NCBI RefSeq assembly: GCF_011303555.1
Contig: NZ_CP049868.1
Span: 4,836,001-4,900,000, forward strand
From: Pedobacter sp. HDW13
GTDB taxonomy: Bacteria; Bacteroidota; Bacteroidia; Sphingobacteriales; Sphingobacteriaceae
DNA: 64,000 bases
Direction of reading: 5' to 3'
Of the stretch, positions 36,501 through 45,001 are shown piece by piece. The translations under genes and the position numbers were made by a program. Each line of letters opens with the position of its first letter. The stretch's first letter is position 1. Below the pieces are notes generated by a model. The model saw nothing but the letters and a program-made list of their open reading frames with translations. It ran no database searches and was not told the DNA's origin.

Positions 36501-37637
36501 CGCGATAGTGGTCCGGGTATTCCTGCTGATGTGGGCGAAAAGCTTTTTGATAAGTTTTATAAGGTAATGAACAACGAATCATTAAAAATGGGCTTTGGTA
36601 TCGGACTTTATTTGGCTAAAAACTTTGTAGAGCTGCACAAAGGTAAAATCTCTTTCAGTGCAAATCCGGGCATGGGTACTACCTTCTTGGTCGATATTCC
36701 GGTAGGCGAACCACATTTGCCGCAACACAGTGGTACTTTACAAAATGAGCTTACCTACGTTAACGAACTGATTGCACAGGAGGAAGAAATAGAAAATAAC
36801 GAAGCCGAAAATGTGGGTAACCTCGAATTATTGATTTCCGACCTACATTCTATCCTCATAATAGACGATAACCCTGAGATTATAGATTATATCAAACATA
36901 TTTTTCAGGATAGCTTTAAAGTGTATAAGGCCGAAAATGGCACCGATGGATTGCGTTTATGTAAAGAATACCTGCCTGATATTGTGATTTCGGACGTAAA
37001 CATGGATGGACTTAATGGTATTGAGCTTTGCAGGGCCATAAAAGATGATTCGGCATTGAGCCACATCCCGGTAATCTTGTTAACTGGCGATCCAAGCCCT
37101 GAAATTAAGCTAAAGGGTATAGAAGTTGGAGCTTACGATTTTATCAGTAAACCTTTCGATAAGGAGCTGTTTACGGCAAAAATTAACGGTATTATTAAGA
37201 ACCACACCAATTTGCAATCCTATTTTTATAATGAGATCACCCTGAAATCTGATACCCACAAAGTATCGCAGGAGGATAAAGGCTTTTTACAGAAATGCAT
37301 TACCATTATAGAAGAAAATTTAATGGAAGATAGTTTCAATGTAAAAACGCTGGCTTCTGATTTGGGGATGAGCCATTCTAACCTCTACAAAAAGATTAAA
37401 ACTACTTCGGGGCAAAGTATTAACGGTTTTATCCGCTTTATCCGTTTACGCAAGGCAGCCGAGTTGCTTATTAATACCAATTTGAATATAAACGAAGCCG
37501 CATTCAGAGTGGGTATAAACGATAGCAAATACTTTAGAGAACAGTTTCAAAAGCTCTTTAAATTAACCCCTTCGGAGTTTATTAAAAAGCACCGCAAAAG
37601 TTTTCACAAATATTATAATATCAATGCTACCACATAA
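33591..37637 (+). CDS. Hybrid two-component regulator (HTCS) of the PUL
   Basis: A 1348-residue one-protein signalling system. ATG at 33591 is chosen because it starts the signal peptide (FYLWLSISVCFSQ); the open frame upstream from 33483 is not needed. Order: periplasmic propeller of Reg_prop blades (about 30-690, repeated IWIGTDGGGLSVWN-type segments), Y_Y_Y domain (about 700-765, YAYYLEGWDRDWNY), TM helix (about 772-794), histidine kinase with His828 in FTNISHELRTPLT and ATPase G-box GIGLYLAKNF, receiver with Asp1135 in VISDVNMDG, and an AraC-type helix-turn-helix (about 1240-1340, LRKAAELLINTNLNINEAAF). It should sense an oligosaccharide and activate the transcription units downstream. 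Confidence 0.95.
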   Translation: MFPIHKTTICSIFYLWLSISVCFSQTPAFTIKYLGVENGLSNNVVNSLYLDGFGFMWMGTYDGLNRYDGYHFKVFRNGWGDENSLVNNHITVLNGDQKNRVWVGTQKGISYYDYADSKFHQLFYQERGKRNEVGYSINAIAVSKATSVYVATDEKGLFLLKKDSPLAEQIPFGKSLNYTVKALYVDDKETLWLFIKDVGLCRYNAGRNTIRLVTPVLRSVTSITAGTNQTLWVGTERGLFQFNPISNSLTRFSQHLPNENIMGLVLDKQQKLWISTDGGGIAIYDTRSQKISYLAAGKEKDVLSSNSVAQVYEDHESRKWIATLRGGVNIIDQENEQFKTIKHDPLKSNSLINNFVLSFSEDENKNIWIGTDGGGLSVWNQKQNTFTNYAKTADPGSLTSNFVTSVLNDASHNTWVATFSGGIDRYDRAKGKFIHYNCYNTVKGVDEVNLWKLYQDKQQNLWAGTTKGGALYRYNKALDKFDLFDNRLKDIHTLFQDSKGRLWGGNYAELIKIDPVNKKHEYFKVNFAIRAIHEDVSHRLWVGTEGGGLLLFDPESKKIKRYIQSDGLPGNSVLNILEDKQGNLWCSTYNGLSKFDVKNNSFKNYYATDGLQSNQFNYNAALKLSNGNLLFGGIGGFNLFSPDSIKKNKRIPKIVLTDFRINNVPLDQDSNYRDVSVVNLERISIPFNSAVISVDYAAVEFSFQDQISYAYYLEGWDRDWNYVNKLSTAYYSRLNEGKYKLHIKSTDTEGAWSNNEKIVIITILPPWYRTWWAYTIYLIIGSSLFYLFQTYRNRQRRLKHEVEITNLKMEREKDLNEKKLNFFTNISHELRTPLTLIVNPIKDILYKKEAGQEKNDLNVVYRNSRRLLSLVDQLLLFRKTESENDILKIVRINLFKFTNEIFLCFNYLAKNNHINYIFECEEEEQDIYADKDKLEIVLFNLLSNALKFTPKGGYVKFSVKTDGTRVQIEVRDSGPGIPADVGEKLFDKFYKVMNNESLKMGFGIGLYLAKNFVELHKGKISFSANPGMGTTFLVDIPVGEPHLPQHSGTLQNELTYVNELIAQEEEIENNEAENVGNLELLISDLHSILIIDDNPEIIDYIKHIFQDSFKVYKAENGTDGLRLCKEYLPDIVISDVNMDGLNGIELCRAIKDDSALSHIPVILLTGDPSPEIKLKGIEVGAYDFISKPFDKELFTAKINGIIKNHTNLQSYFYNEITLKSDTHKVSQEDKGFLQKCITIIEENLMEDSFNVKTLASDLGMSHSNLYKKIKTTSGQSINGFIRFIRLRKAAELLINTNLNINEAAFRVGINDSKYFREQFQKLFKLTPSEFIKKHRKSFHKYYNINATT

Positions 37638-37652
37638 AAGTTACGCTAAATT

Positions 37653-37750
37653 GGGGTTTAAAGGGTGTTTTTCTTAAAACGCCCCCTTCAAAGTATGATT
37701 TAGCCCCCTGTTTATGGCGTAAAAAAAGCGGTACTTCGGCATTACCAAAT
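37653..37750 (+). promoter_or_regulatory. PUL promoter A with shared HTCS-type motif
   Basis: GGGGTTTAAAGG (37653) and GATTTAGCCCCC (37697) form an imperfect inverted pair. The -7 element TACTTCG is at 37732, followed by 5 nt and ACCAAAT at 37744. It precedes the enzyme operon at 37776. The block-to--7 distance is 35 nt, 21 nt less than at promoter B, about two helical turns. Confidence 0.6.
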
Positions 37751-37775
37751 AAAACTGAGCAGCCTAAATCTTTAT

Positions 37776-39101
37776 ATGTACCAAGCGCCTTTTAAAAGTA
37801 TATTTTTTACCTGTTTATGCTTCATTGCAAGTTTTACGTGTTTTGCACAAGAAACGCAGTTGAGTACCATTGCCGCTAATGGCTGGGCCAATAATTCAGT
37901 GAATACGGTTATTTTTCGCAAAAACGCACTTGTTACTTTTAAAAATACGCAGTATGCAGCCTATTACGATCAGGAACAATATGTAGTACTTGCCAGCCGC
38001 AAATCAGGTACCCAAAAATGGGAAGTACAGAGAACTGCTTATAAAGGAGATGCTACCGATGCCCATAAATCCATTAGTATTATGGTTGATGGTGATGGTT
38101 TCCTGCACCTGGCCTGGGGGCAGCACAACAACAATTTAAACTATGCCAAATCTGTAGCAGCAGGTTCGTTAACCATGGGTGATAAAACGCCTATGGTTTC
38201 GGCAAAAGAGAATAAGGTGAGTTATCCTGAATTTTATAAACTTGCCAATGGCGATCTGTTGTTTTTTTACCGCGATGGGGGCTCGGGCAATGGAAACCTT
38301 ATGATTAACCGTTATAGTTTAAAAACTCAAAAATGGACACGTGTACAAGATGGGATGATTGATGGTGAAGGGCAGCGTAATGCTTACTGGCAGGTTGCGG
38401 TAGATCAGGCTGGTACCATTCATTTATCGTGGGTATGGCGCGAAAGTTCGGATGTGGCCAGTAACCACGATTTAGCTTACGCCAAATCCACGGATGGCGG
38501 CCTTACCTGGTTCAAATCTACCCATGAAAAATATACCCTCCCCATTACAGCCGCCAATGCAGAATATGCACTTAAAATTCCGCAGAAAAGCGAGCTGATC
38601 AACCAGACCTCGATGTTTGCCGATGCACAGGGAAAAGTATTTATTGCCGGTTACTGGCGCGAAGCTAATGAAAGTATCCCACAATATCACCTCGTTTTTA
38701 AAACGGTAGGAAACTGGAAAGTAAGTAACCTTAATTTTAGGAAAACGCCCTTTAGTTTAAGTGGGGGCGGAACCAAAAAGATTCCCATTTCGCGGCCACA
38801 AATTATAGTTTGGCCCAACGGTAAAAATTATGCAGCAGGTTTACTGTTTAGAGATGCCGAACGCGGAAATAAAGCTTCAATTGCTTTAAGCAACAATTTA
38901 GGTGAAGCCAACTGGACAATTAAAGACCTCACCGAAACCAGTGTGGGCGATTGGGAACCCACTTACGATACGGAACTTTGGAAAAGCAAAGGCACTTTGA
39001 GCTTGTTTTTACAAAATGTAACACAGGTTGATGGCGAGGGTAGGGCCAATCAGGCACCAACCGCCGTCCAGGTATTAGATTGGAAACCCAAAAACAAATA
39101 G
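37776..39101 (+). CDS. BNR-4 seven-bladed propeller enzyme (GH145/PL-like)
   Basis: A 441-residue exported protein (signal 1-24, TCFAQ). It belongs to the BNR-4 group of seven-bladed propellers: HKSISIMVDGDGFLHLAWGQ, then RNAYWQVAVDQAGTIHLSWV and SNHDLAYAKSTDGGLTW. The group includes GH145 alpha-L-rhamnosidase, which acts on Rha-alpha-1,4-GlcA caps of arabinogalactan protein, and several lyases. From memory, GH145 uses a single His near residue 48; the matching N-terminal segment here, NTVIFRKNALVT, has Lys49, so a hydrolase role by that mechanism is doubtful. It is the first gene of the enzyme operon after the HTCS. Confidence 0.7.
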   Translation: MYQAPFKSIFFTCLCFIASFTCFAQETQLSTIAANGWANNSVNTVIFRKNALVTFKNTQYAAYYDQEQYVVLASRKSGTQKWEVQRTAYKGDATDAHKSISIMVDGDGFLHLAWGQHNNNLNYAKSVAAGSLTMGDKTPMVSAKENKVSYPEFYKLANGDLLFFYRDGGSGNGNLMINRYSLKTQKWTRVQDGMIDGEGQRNAYWQVAVDQAGTIHLSWVWRESSDVASNHDLAYAKSTDGGLTWFKSTHEKYTLPITAANAEYALKIPQKSELINQTSMFADAQGKVFIAGYWREANESIPQYHLVFKTVGNWKVSNLNFRKTPFSLSGGGTKKIPISRPQIIVWPNGKNYAAGLLFRDAERGNKASIALSNNLGEANWTIKDLTETSVGDWEPTYDTELWKSKGTLSLFLQNVTQVDGEGRANQAPTAVQVLDWKPKNK

Positions 39102-39117
39102 CGAAGTCAACACATAT

Positions 39118-41286
39118 ATGATACATCCCCTTTTAAAATATCTTTCCCTGGCCGGTATAGCGCTGTTGGTTTCGGCCAATAGTGTACAGGCACAAACTAA
39201 AAAAAGTGCTGCCAATGCAGCCGGAAACAGCGCCTATCTGTTTACTTATTTCACAGGCAATTCGAAAGCAGAAGAAGCCATTCGTTTTGCCATTAGCAGT
39301 GATGGCTATCACTACAGGGCTTTGAACCATAACAATCCTGTAATTTCTTCCGAGAAAATCAGCAGCACAGGTGGCGTGCGCGATCCGCATATTTTGCGCG
39401 GGGCCGATAACAAAACCTTTTATATGGTGGCTACCGATATGGTTTCGGCGAAAGGATGGAATTCCAACCGGGCGATGGTGCTGTTAAAATCAGCTGATCT
39501 CATCCACTGGACCTCCAGTATTGTGAATATTCAGCAACGTTTTCCGAACAACGAAAACCTGTTGCGCGTATGGGCACCACAAACCATTTACGACACCAAA
39601 GCGAAGAAATACATGGTGTACTGGTCGATGAAGCACGGCAACGATCCGGACAAGATTTATTACGCCTATGCCAATGCCGCTTTTACAGATTTTGAAACCG
39701 AGCCTAAACAGCTTTTTTTCAGTCCAACAAATGGCTCTTGCATTGATGGAGACATTATTTACGATAAAGGCAAGTACAATCTTTTCTTTAAAACCGAAGG
39801 GAACGGTAATGGTATTAAAAAAGCAGTTTCCGATCAGTTGACTAAAGGTTATATGCTTCAGGATAACTATTTACAACAAACTACCGAAGCGGTTGAGGGA
39901 GCAGGAGTGTTTAAACTCAATCAGGGTGATGCCTATATTTTGATGTACGATGTTTACATGAAAGGCCGTTATCAATTCACCAAAAGTACCGATTTGGAAC
40001 ATTTTACCGTGGTTGATCAGGATATCAGCATGGACTTTCATCCCCGCCATGGTACGGTTTTGCCCATTACGCAATCAGAAGCCAATCGCCTGTTAACCAA
40101 ATGGTACAACGCTTCGGCGGTATTACAGCATGTCGGAAACAAAGCTGTAAAACAAAATAACATCGTGGTTGATTCGGTTGCCAGAACAGTTTATTTACCG
40201 GTTCAGCCGGGTACCAGTTTAAAGGCTTTCAATCCACAGTTTTCAAATGCTTTTGGGGTTGTAGTTTCGCCTGCGGGTAGCGCCGATTTTAGCAAAGGTG
40301 CTGTGAAGTACACGGTTAAAGTAGGGGATAAGGCTCCTGAAACCTATTCGGTTAGTGTATCAGCAGATCACAACCCGGTTTTGAACGGATATTACGCCGA
40401 CCCGGAAATCATCTATTCCAATAAAAACAAAAAATACTATTTATACCCTACCAGTGATGGTTTTACCGGCTGGAGCGGCACTTATTTTAAAACTTTTTCA
40501 TCAGCCGATTTAGTCAACTGGAAAGATGAAGGTGTGATACTCGATCTGGAAAAAGATGTTTCGTGGGCCAAAAAGAATGCCTGGGCACCCACCATTACCG
40601 AGAAAAAGATAAACGGAAGCTATAAATACTTCTATTACTTTACGGCAGCACAAAAAATAGGGGTTGCGGTAGCCGATGATCCCGCCGGACCATTTAAAGA
40701 CAGCGGGAAGGCTTTAATTTCGAAAAGACCTGCAGGTACACGTGGCGGGCAAGAGATTGATCCTGATGTTTTTACCGATCCAAAGACCGGAAAAAGTTAT
40801 TTGTTTTGGGGTAACGGCCACATGGCTGTAGCGCCACTAAACGAAGATATGGTTTCTGTAGATACCACTTCCATCAGGGTTATTACGCCTAACAGCAGCT
40901 TCCGCGAAGGAACCGAGGTTTTTTACCGCAAGGGGAAATATTATTTTCTATGGTCGGAAGATGATACCCGAAGCGAAAATTACCGCGTGCGCTATGGCTA
41001 TTCCGATTCTTTAGCGGGCAAAATGATTATCCCAACCGATAACCTGATTCTATCCAAAAGGCCCGAAAAGGGGATTTATGGCACCGGGCACAACAGCGTA
41101 ATCCAGGTGCCGGGTAAAGATGAGTGGTACATGGTTTACCACCGTTTTAACAGGCCAAAAGGAATTACCATGGGCGATGCCGCGGGTTACAACCGCGAGG
41201 TTTGCATCGATAAAATTGAATTCAATACCGACGGAACAATTAAAGCCGTAGAACCAACTTTAAAAGGAATAAAACCAGTAAAATAA
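39118..41286 (+). CDS. Tandem GH43-GH43 fusion glycosidase
   Basis: A 722-residue exported protein (signal about 1-26, VQAQ). The first five-bladed domain (about 30-330) has GVRDPHILRG, carrying the Asp typical of GH43/GH32 enzymes, and FSPTNGSCIDGDIIYDKGKY. A short Ig-like linker (about 350-420, AVKYTVKVGDKAPETYSVSV) follows. The second domain (about 425-720) starts NGYYADPEIIYS with a second catalytic Asp, has GGQEIDPDVF, and a probable acid FREGTEVFYRKGKY. Two GH43 units in one chain may act on neighbouring arabinose or galactose side chains. The stop overlaps the GH105 start by 1 nt. Confidence 0.82.
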   Translation: MIHPLLKYLSLAGIALLVSANSVQAQTKKSAANAAGNSAYLFTYFTGNSKAEEAIRFAISSDGYHYRALNHNNPVISSEKISSTGGVRDPHILRGADNKTFYMVATDMVSAKGWNSNRAMVLLKSADLIHWTSSIVNIQQRFPNNENLLRVWAPQTIYDTKAKKYMVYWSMKHGNDPDKIYYAYANAAFTDFETEPKQLFFSPTNGSCIDGDIIYDKGKYNLFFKTEGNGNGIKKAVSDQLTKGYMLQDNYLQQTTEAVEGAGVFKLNQGDAYILMYDVYMKGRYQFTKSTDLEHFTVVDQDISMDFHPRHGTVLPITQSEANRLLTKWYNASAVLQHVGNKAVKQNNIVVDSVARTVYLPVQPGTSLKAFNPQFSNAFGVVVSPAGSADFSKGAVKYTVKVGDKAPETYSVSVSADHNPVLNGYYADPEIIYSNKNKKYYLYPTSDGFTGWSGTYFKTFSSADLVNWKDEGVILDLEKDVSWAKKNAWAPTITEKKINGSYKYFYYFTAAQKIGVAVADDPAGPFKDSGKALISKRPAGTRGGQEIDPDVFTDPKTGKSYLFWGNGHMAVAPLNEDMVSVDTTSIRVITPNSSFREGTEVFYRKGKYYFLWSEDDTRSENYRVRYGYSDSLAGKMIIPTDNLILSKRPEKGIYGTGHNSVIQVPGKDEWYMVYHRFNRPKGITMGDAAGYNREVCIDKIEFNTDGTIKAVEPTLKGIKPVK

Positions 41287-42419
41287 TGAACCTGTTTAAA
41301 TTATATAGATCAATTTTTGTAGCCCTTTGCCTCGCCTTACTTTCGATAACTGGTTACGCACAAAGCAAAGACGATGTGCTTGCTAAAATTAACCTCGCCA
41401 ACCAATACTGGCAAGCCAATAATAAGCCACAGGTACGTGCCTTTTGGGATCACGCAGCCTATCATACCGGCAATATGGAACTTTATGCGCTTACTCAGGA
41501 TAATATTTATCTGAAATATTCGGAAGATTGGGCAGAATACAACCAATGGATGGGCGCAAAATCGACTGATAAAACCAAATGGAAATATAAATACGGCGAA
41601 ACAGATGAATATGTGCTTTTTGGCGATTGGCAGATTTGTTTCCAAACCTACATTGATTTGTACCACATTAAACCCGAAGCCCATAAAGTAGCCCGTGCCA
41701 AGGAAGTAATGGAATACGAAATGAGCACGCCCAGTAACGATTACTGGTGGTGGGCCGATGGACTTTACATGGTAATGCCCGTAATGACCAAGTTATACAA
41801 GCTTACGGGCAACAAACAATATTCGGATAAGCTTTACGAGTACTTCACTTACGCCAACAGCATTATGTACGATAAAGAGGAGAAACTCTATTACCGCGAT
41901 GCCAAATATGTTTACCCGCAACACAAAAGTGTAAACGGTAAAAAAGATTTCTGGGCCAGGGGCGATGGCTGGGTGTTTGCCGGTTTGGCCAAGGTATTGA
42001 AAGACCTGCCTGCAAACGATCCGCACCGTGCCGAATATGTTACCAAATATAAAAACATGGCCAAAGCCATTATTAAAAGTCAGCAGGCTGAAGGTTACTG
42101 GACGCGCAGTATCCTCGATGCAATGCATGCACCCGGCCCTGAAACCAGTGGGACTGCATTTTTTACCTATGGTTTGCTTTGGGGAGTTAACAATGGCTAT
42201 TTAAAAGAGAGAACCTATTTACCGACTGCCCAAAAAGGCTGGAATTACCTTACCCAAACAGCTTTACAACAAGACGGTAAGCTGGGCTATGTACAACCCA
42301 TTGGCGAAAAAGCTATTCCGGGGCAGGTAGTTGATGCCAATTCTACTGCCAATTTCGGTGTAGGGGCATTTTTATTGGCCGGTTGCGAAATGTACCGTTA
42401 TTTATCAAACAACAAATAA
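41286..42419 (+). CDS. GH105 unsaturated uronyl hydrolase
   Basis: A 377-residue exported enzyme (signal 1-25, GYAQ) with the (alpha/alpha)6 toroid of GH105/GH88: DYWWWADGLYMVMPVMTKL, DFWARGDGWVFAGL and a late GPETSGTAFFTYGLLWGV. The WADGLYM and WARGDGW motifs hold the conserved Asp used in hydration of the double bond. It removes the 4,5-unsaturated uronic acid left by a polysaccharide lyase. Here it may act after a lyase in the same locus or after a propeller enzyme at 37776. Confidence 0.9.
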   Translation: MNLFKLYRSIFVALCLALLSITGYAQSKDDVLAKINLANQYWQANNKPQVRAFWDHAAYHTGNMELYALTQDNIYLKYSEDWAEYNQWMGAKSTDKTKWKYKYGETDEYVLFGDWQICFQTYIDLYHIKPEAHKVARAKEVMEYEMSTPSNDYWWWADGLYMVMPVMTKLYKLTGNKQYSDKLYEYFTYANSIMYDKEEKLYYRDAKYVYPQHKSVNGKKDFWARGDGWVFAGLAKVLKDLPANDPHRAEYVTKYKNMAKAIIKSQQAEGYWTRSILDAMHAPGPETSGTAFFTYGLLWGVNNGYLKERTYLPTAQKGWNYLTQTALQQDGKLGYVQPIGEKAIPGQVVDANSTANFGVGAFLLAGCEMYRYLSNNK

Positions 42420-42431
42420 GTTTTATTAGAA

Positions 42432-43679
42432 ATGAAATTCAAAAATATAGCATTAACCTTTACACTCCTTATCGTACTTGGCGCACCTTTAATGGCGCAA
42501 AAGAAAGCCAAAAGTGCAAAAGCCGAAGTATTAACCGACAGGCAGTTCTGGTTGCAGCAAATGGATAAAATGGTACGTCCGGTGTTGTACAACCTGGCCA
42601 AAGATAGTCTGCGCATTGCCATGCCTAAAGTTACTTCGGTGCACATTGATAACAAGGAACACCGCATTAAAGTACAATACGTAGAAGTTTTAGGTCGCGT
42701 TTTGAGTGGGATTGCCCCCTGGTTACAATTGGAAGGAGGTTCGGCTGCAGAAGTAGCCCTCCGTACACAATACCGCGAATGGGCTATTCAGGGTTTAAAA
42801 AACGCTTTAGATTCGAACGCCAAAGATTTTATGAATTTCGATATTGGCGGCCAACAACTTGTAGATGCTTCTTATGTAGCTTTTGCACTGGTACGCGCGC
42901 ACTGGCTATGGGAAAACCTGGATAAGAAAAACCAGGAGCTGATGATGAAATCCATCGTGACTACCAGACGTTTTAAACCCGTTTTCTCTAACTGGTTGCT
43001 GTTTTCGGCCATGAACGAAGCCTTTTTAGCCAAATTTGGTTACAGCTGGGATCCTATGCGGGTAGATTATGCCTTGCAACAAATGGAGCAATGGTACACC
43101 GGCGATGGCATGTACACAGATGGTACCTCTTTCGCCTTCGATTATTACAACAGTTACGTAATTCACCCGTATTTAGCCACCCTTGTTGATATTATCGGCG
43201 CGAAAACGAATGCTTACAAAGAAATGTTCGAGAAAATTAAAAAGCGCAACGAACGTTACGCCATTATTCAGGAGCGTTTAATTAATGCAGATGGTACTTA
43301 TCCTGCCACCGGGCGCTCTATCGTTTACCGTGGTGCAGCATTTCACCATTTGGCCGATATGGCCTGGAGGAAGGTATTGCCAAAACAATTAAGTCCGGCT
43401 CAGGTACGTTGTGCTTTAACGGCGGTAATCAAAAAAACTTTAGAAAGCCCTTCAACCTATAAAAATGGCTGGTTAACTATTGGCCTTTACGGCGATCAGC
43501 CCAATCTTGGCGATTTTTACAATAATCAGGGCAGCCCTTACATTGCCTCTAATATCTTTTTGCCATTGGGTTTACCCGAAACTGACGTGTTTTGGTCGGC
43601 GCCTGCTGCCAAATGGAGTGCGCAAAAAATATGGAGTGGCGAGAACTTTGAGAACGACCACAGCGCAAGCTTAAAATAA
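42432..43679 (+). CDS. DUF2264 family, GH154-type beta-glucuronidase
   Basis: A 415-residue exported protein (signal 1-22, APLMAQ) of the DUF2264 family: DRQFWLQQMDKMVRPVLYNL, FMNFDIGGQQLVDASYVAFA, MEQWYTGDGMYTDGTSFAFD and a C-terminal GLYGDQPNLGDFYNNQGSPY. The fold is an alpha/alpha toroid. A characterised member from a Bacteroides arabinogalactan locus is a beta-glucuronidase (GH154). The assignment to that family is by recall; the exact substrate is not provable here. It is 12 nt after the GH105 gene. Confidence 0.78.
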   Translation: MKFKNIALTFTLLIVLGAPLMAQKKAKSAKAEVLTDRQFWLQQMDKMVRPVLYNLAKDSLRIAMPKVTSVHIDNKEHRIKVQYVEVLGRVLSGIAPWLQLEGGSAAEVALRTQYREWAIQGLKNALDSNAKDFMNFDIGGQQLVDASYVAFALVRAHWLWENLDKKNQELMMKSIVTTRRFKPVFSNWLLFSAMNEAFLAKFGYSWDPMRVDYALQQMEQWYTGDGMYTDGTSFAFDYYNSYVIHPYLATLVDIIGAKTNAYKEMFEKIKKRNERYAIIQERLINADGTYPATGRSIVYRGAAFHHLADMAWRKVLPKQLSPAQVRCALTAVIKKTLESPSTYKNGWLTIGLYGDQPNLGDFYNNQGSPYIASNIFLPLGLPETDVFWSAPAAKWSAQKIWSGENFENDHSASLK

Positions 43680-43772
43680 GTGGATAAATTAATTGGTGTA
43701 TTCCTATTGAAGTCAAATAGATGTTAAGTAAATTACCGTCTTAATAACGTTAAAAAAATATTGGTGAAAATT

Positions 43773-44891
43773 ATGAGTAAGAAAATCAATTTTATAGCCG
43801 GATTTATGATCTTCAGCTTAATGCTGAACAGTTATGTTTGGGCACAGCAAACCAACACTTCCTTTACTCCGGGTAAAATCTGGAAAGACGATAAAGGCGT
43901 GCACATTAACGCGCACGGAGGCGGCATTGTAGAACATAAAGGCGTTTATTACTGGTTTGGAGAACATAAAATTGAAGGAGAAAATGGGAACACCGCGCAG
44001 GTAGGTGTGCATTGTTACTCTTCAAAAGATTTATACAACTGGAAAGATGAAGGTATTGCGTTACCTGTTTCTGAGGATTTAACCAGCGATATTGCAAAAG
44101 GTTGTATTTTGGAGAGACCAAAAGTGGTGTACAATAAGAAAACCAAAAAGTTTGTGATGTGGTTTCACCTCGAGCTTTTGGGTAAAGGTTATGCAGCAGC
44201 CAGATCAGGAGTAGCTGTAGCCGATCGTCCTACAGGTCCATATACTTTTATCAAAAGCTATCGCCCAAATCCGGGCAAGATGCCTTTCTATGCCGAAGGA
44301 ACTGCCGATAAAGACAAGGTAAACTGCGAAACACCTGCCAATAAAAGCGATGGTTTTTTCTACAGGGACTTACCAGGTGGACAAATGGCACGCGATATGA
44401 CTGTTTTTGTTGATGATGATGGAAAAGCTTATCACATCTTTTCATCAGAAGAAAACTTTACCCTGCATTTGGCAGAATTAACCCCTGATTATTTAGGCCA
44501 TACCGGAAGGTTTATCCGTATTTATGTAGGTCAGCAAACCGAAGCGCCTGCTTTGTTTAAGAAAAATGGTGTGTACTACATGGTTGGTTCTGGTTGTACT
44601 GGTTGGGCACCAAACCCGGCAAGGTGGTTTAAGGCCAGTTCAATCTGGGGACCGTGGACCTACATGGGCAATCCATGCCAGGGCGAGGGTGCTAAACTTA
44701 CTTATGGCGGCCAAAGTACTCATGTGTTGCCTGTACCGGGTAAAAAAGGCGAGTTTATATTTATGGCCGATAAGTGGGAACCTAAAAATGCGATTGATGG
44801 CCGTTATTTATGGTTACCAATTCGATTTGAAAACGATAAAATCACAATAAACTGGCTCGATCAGTGGGATTTGAGTGTGTTTAAAAAGTAG
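43773..44891 (+). CDS. GH43 enzyme of the exo-beta-1,3-galactanase branch
   Basis: A 372-residue exported protein. ATG at 43773 is preferred; the open frame starts at a TTG 12 nt earlier. Signal about 1-25 (NSYVWAQ). A five-bladed propeller starts with VHINAHGGGIVEHKGVYYWF, then ERPKVVYNKKTKKFVMWFHL and QMARDMTVFVDDDGKAYHIF. The usual GH43 N-terminal Asp is missing, replaced by the AHGGG stretch, as in subfamilies 24 and 34 that cleave beta-1,3-galactan or related side chains. EAPALFKKNGVYYMVGSG carries a likely acid Glu. It is 93 nt after the GH154-type gene and 110 nt before the GH35 gene. Confidence 0.8.
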   Translation: MSKKINFIAGFMIFSLMLNSYVWAQQTNTSFTPGKIWKDDKGVHINAHGGGIVEHKGVYYWFGEHKIEGENGNTAQVGVHCYSSKDLYNWKDEGIALPVSEDLTSDIAKGCILERPKVVYNKKTKKFVMWFHLELLGKGYAAARSGVAVADRPTGPYTFIKSYRPNPGKMPFYAEGTADKDKVNCETPANKSDGFFYRDLPGGQMARDMTVFVDDDGKAYHIFSSEENFTLHLAELTPDYLGHTGRFIRIYVGQQTEAPALFKKNGVYYMVGSGCTGWAPNPARWFKASSIWGPWTYMGNPCQGEGAKLTYGGQSTHVLPVPGKKGEFIFMADKWEPKNAIDGRYLWLPIRFENDKITINWLDQWDLSVFKK

Positions 44892-45001
44892 CAAAAAACC
44901 GATTTTTTTAATATAGAACCAAGATGATGAATTGCGCGAAATGCGCAAAAGGGGATTTTTTTGCCCAAAAAATCCGATTACTTAAAAACAAAATGTACAA
45001 G

